Positions 62,985-64,000 of a DNA stretch of 64,000 nt are shown one piece after another; position 1 is the first letter of the stretch; every line of letters begins with the position of its first letter. Below the pieces are notes generated by a model. The model had not been told where the DNA came from, ran no database searches, and saw only the letters and a list, made by a program, of their open reading frames with translations. Source of the stretch: Herbihabitans rhizosphaerae (GTDB lineage Bacteria > Actinomycetota > Actinomycetes > Mycobacteriales > Pseudonocardiaceae); the NCBI RefSeq assembly GCF_004216555.1, contig NZ_SGWQ01000006.1, positions 62,001-126,000 of the forward strand, in the 5' to 3' direction. The position numbers and the translations under genes are program-made.

Positions 62985-64000
62985 TCAGGCCGAGGCCATC
63001 TTCTTCTGCAGGTTCTCGTCCAGCGTCGCGAGGAACTCCTCGGTCGTCTGGAACTCCTGGTCCTTGCCGATGAGCAGCGCAAGGTCCTTGGTCATCTTGC
63101 CACTCTCCACGGTCTCGATGATGACCTTCTCCAGCGTCTCGGCGAACCCGACCACGTCCGGCGTCGAGTCCAGCTTGCCGCGGTGCTCCAGCCCCCGGGT
63201 CCACGCGAAGATCGACGCGATCGGGTTGGTGGAGGTCGGCTTGCCCTGCTGGTGCTGGCGGTAGTGGCGGGTGACCGTGCCGTGCGCGGCCTCCGCCTCG
63301 ACCTTGCCGTCCGGAGTCATCAGCACCGAGGTCATCAGGCCGAGCGACCCGAAGCCCTGCGCCACCGTGTCGGACTGCACGTCACCGTCGTAGTTCTTGC
63401 ACGCCCAGACGTAGCCGCCCTCCCACTTCAGCGCGGCAGCCACCATGTCGTCGATCAGGCGGTGCTCATAGGTGAGCCCGGCGGCGTCGAACTCGCCCTT
63501 GAACTCGGCGTCGAAGATCTCCTGGAACACGTCCTTGAACATGCCGTCGTAGGCCTTGAGGATCGTGTTCTTGGTGGACATGTACACCGGGTACTTCCGC
63601 TCGAGCCCGTAGCGGAACGACGCGCGCGCGAAGTCCACGATCGAGGAGCGGTAGTTGTACATCGACATCGCGACGCCGCCGTCGGCCGGGTACTTCGCGA
63701 CCTCGAACTCCATCGGCTCGGAGCCGTCCTCCGGCGTGAACGTCACAGTCAGCGTGCCGGGGCCGGGCACCTTGAAGTCCGTGGCCTTGTACTGGTCGCC
63801 GTGCGCGTGACGGCCGACGATGATCGGCTTGGTCCAACCGGGCACCAGGCGCGGAATGTTCGAGATCACGATCGGCTCGCGGAAGATCACGCCGCCCAGA
63901 ATGTTCCTGATCGTGCCGTTGGGGCTGCGCCACATCTTCTTCAGGCCGAACTCCTCGACCCGTGCCTCGTCCGGCGTGATCGTGGCGCACTTGACGCCGA
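62985..64000 (-). CDS. icd: NADP-dependent isocitrate dehydrogenase (5' part beyond window)
   Basis: About 338 C-terminal residues; the start lies to the right. Oxidatively decarboxylates isocitrate to 2-oxoglutarate with NADP+ in the TCA cycle. The homodimeric eukaryote-like type is shown by [20 protein letters not shown], the NADP/substrate region [20 protein letters not shown], the metal-binding Asp region [20 protein letters not shown] and [20 protein letters not shown], then [20 protein letters not shown]. The C-terminus QKKMASA is complete. A strong terminator follows. Works next to SdhCDAB in the same pathway. Confidence 0.95.
   Translation of the reverse strand, partial: GVKCATITPDEARVEEFGLKKMWRSPNGTIRNILGGVIFREPIVISNIPRLVPGWTKPIIVGRHAHGDQYKATDFKVPGPGTLTVTFTPEDGSEPMEFEVAKYPADGGVAMSMYNYRSSIVDFARASFRYGLERKYPVYMSTKNTILKAYDGMFKDVFQEIFDAEFKGEFDAAGLTYEHRLIDDMVAAALKWEGGYVWACKNYDGDVQSDTVAQGFGSLGLMTSVLMTPDGKVEAEAAHGTVTRHYRQHQQGKPTSTNPIASIFAWTRGLEHRGKLDSTPDVVGFAETLEKVIIETVESGKMTKDLALLIGKDQEFQTTEEFLATLDENLQKKMASA

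Overview
The window is high-GC actinobacterial chromosome. The gene content, strong G/C at codon third positions, many leaderless TANNNT promoters and an Scr1-type XRE/DUF397 pair fit a member of the Pseudonocardiaceae. That placement is inference; no rRNA or other marker gene is present. Most of the window is core chromosome, with short accessory patches of toxin-antitoxin remnants, DUF222 repeat elements and decayed transporters.

Layout, left to right. 1-2.7 kb: a partial secreted protein, a DUF1707 protein and a secreted subtilase. 2.7-6 kb: deoC, an aldehyde dehydrogenase and a half-length aldehyde dehydrogenase in a tight operon. 6-10.3 kb: two tandem modules of EspC-like protein, NlpC/P60 hydrolase and YbaB-like protein, plus a third YbaB protein; they look like type VII secretion cargo and partners without the secretion machine. 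10.3-16.5 kb: serine hydrolase, PLP dehydratase, an acidic duplicated protein, adenosine deaminase and a coiled-coil protein. 16.5-20 kb: a 1146-aa secreted GH172 (DUF2961) protein with FG-GAP repeats and two LacI-type operators. 20.3-28.3 kb: thymidine phosphorylase, SMR transporter, SDR, a divergent TetR regulator and two tandem secreted penicillin-acylase-family proteins. 28.3-29.7 kb: a REP13E12-like DUF222/HNH element. 29.7-38.7 kb: cytidine deaminase, MFS transporter, a complete BMP-type nucleoside ABC transporter and an NCS2 purine permease. 38.7-42.9 kb: TetR regulator, imine-reductase-like protein and an unrecognised three-gene membrane operon. 43-46.5 kb: succinate dehydrogenase sdhCDAB. 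46.5-47.9 kb: an intact VapBC-like pair and a broken RelBE-like pair. 47.9-53.3 kb: CBS protein with an ArsB/NhaD-type transporter, a truncated aminoglycoside phosphotransferase with a 22-bp repeat array, an LLM oxidoreductase and a D-Ala-D-Ala carboxypeptidase. 53.3-64 kb: XRE/DUF397 system, YihY-type membrane protein, trpS, amine oxidase, lipoprotein, MBL-fold hydrolase, a second decayed DUF222 element fused to an MFS remnant, an SH3-like protein and the C-terminal part of isocitrate dehydrogenase.

How the genes work together. The clearest theme is nucleoside uptake and salvage. A BMP lipoprotein/ABC system and an NCS2 permease would import nucleosides and bases. Adenosine deaminase, cytidine deaminase and thymidine phosphorylase process them, and DeoC with its aldehyde dehydrogenase would pass deoxyribose carbon to central metabolism, where SdhCDAB and Icd act. 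A second theme is secreted hydrolysis: subtilase, GH172 protein, two acylases, NlpC/P60 proteins, DacA and a serine hydrolase.

Most notable non-gene signals: a palindrome GTCCA-N3-TGGAC found 12 times, mostly inside genes; a shared TGAAC-N6-GTTCA operator at the same distance from two secreted-hydrolase starts; a GAGTCCCGCGC repeat family with exact 22-bp spacing; and an 86-bp palindromic element paired with both DUF222 copies.
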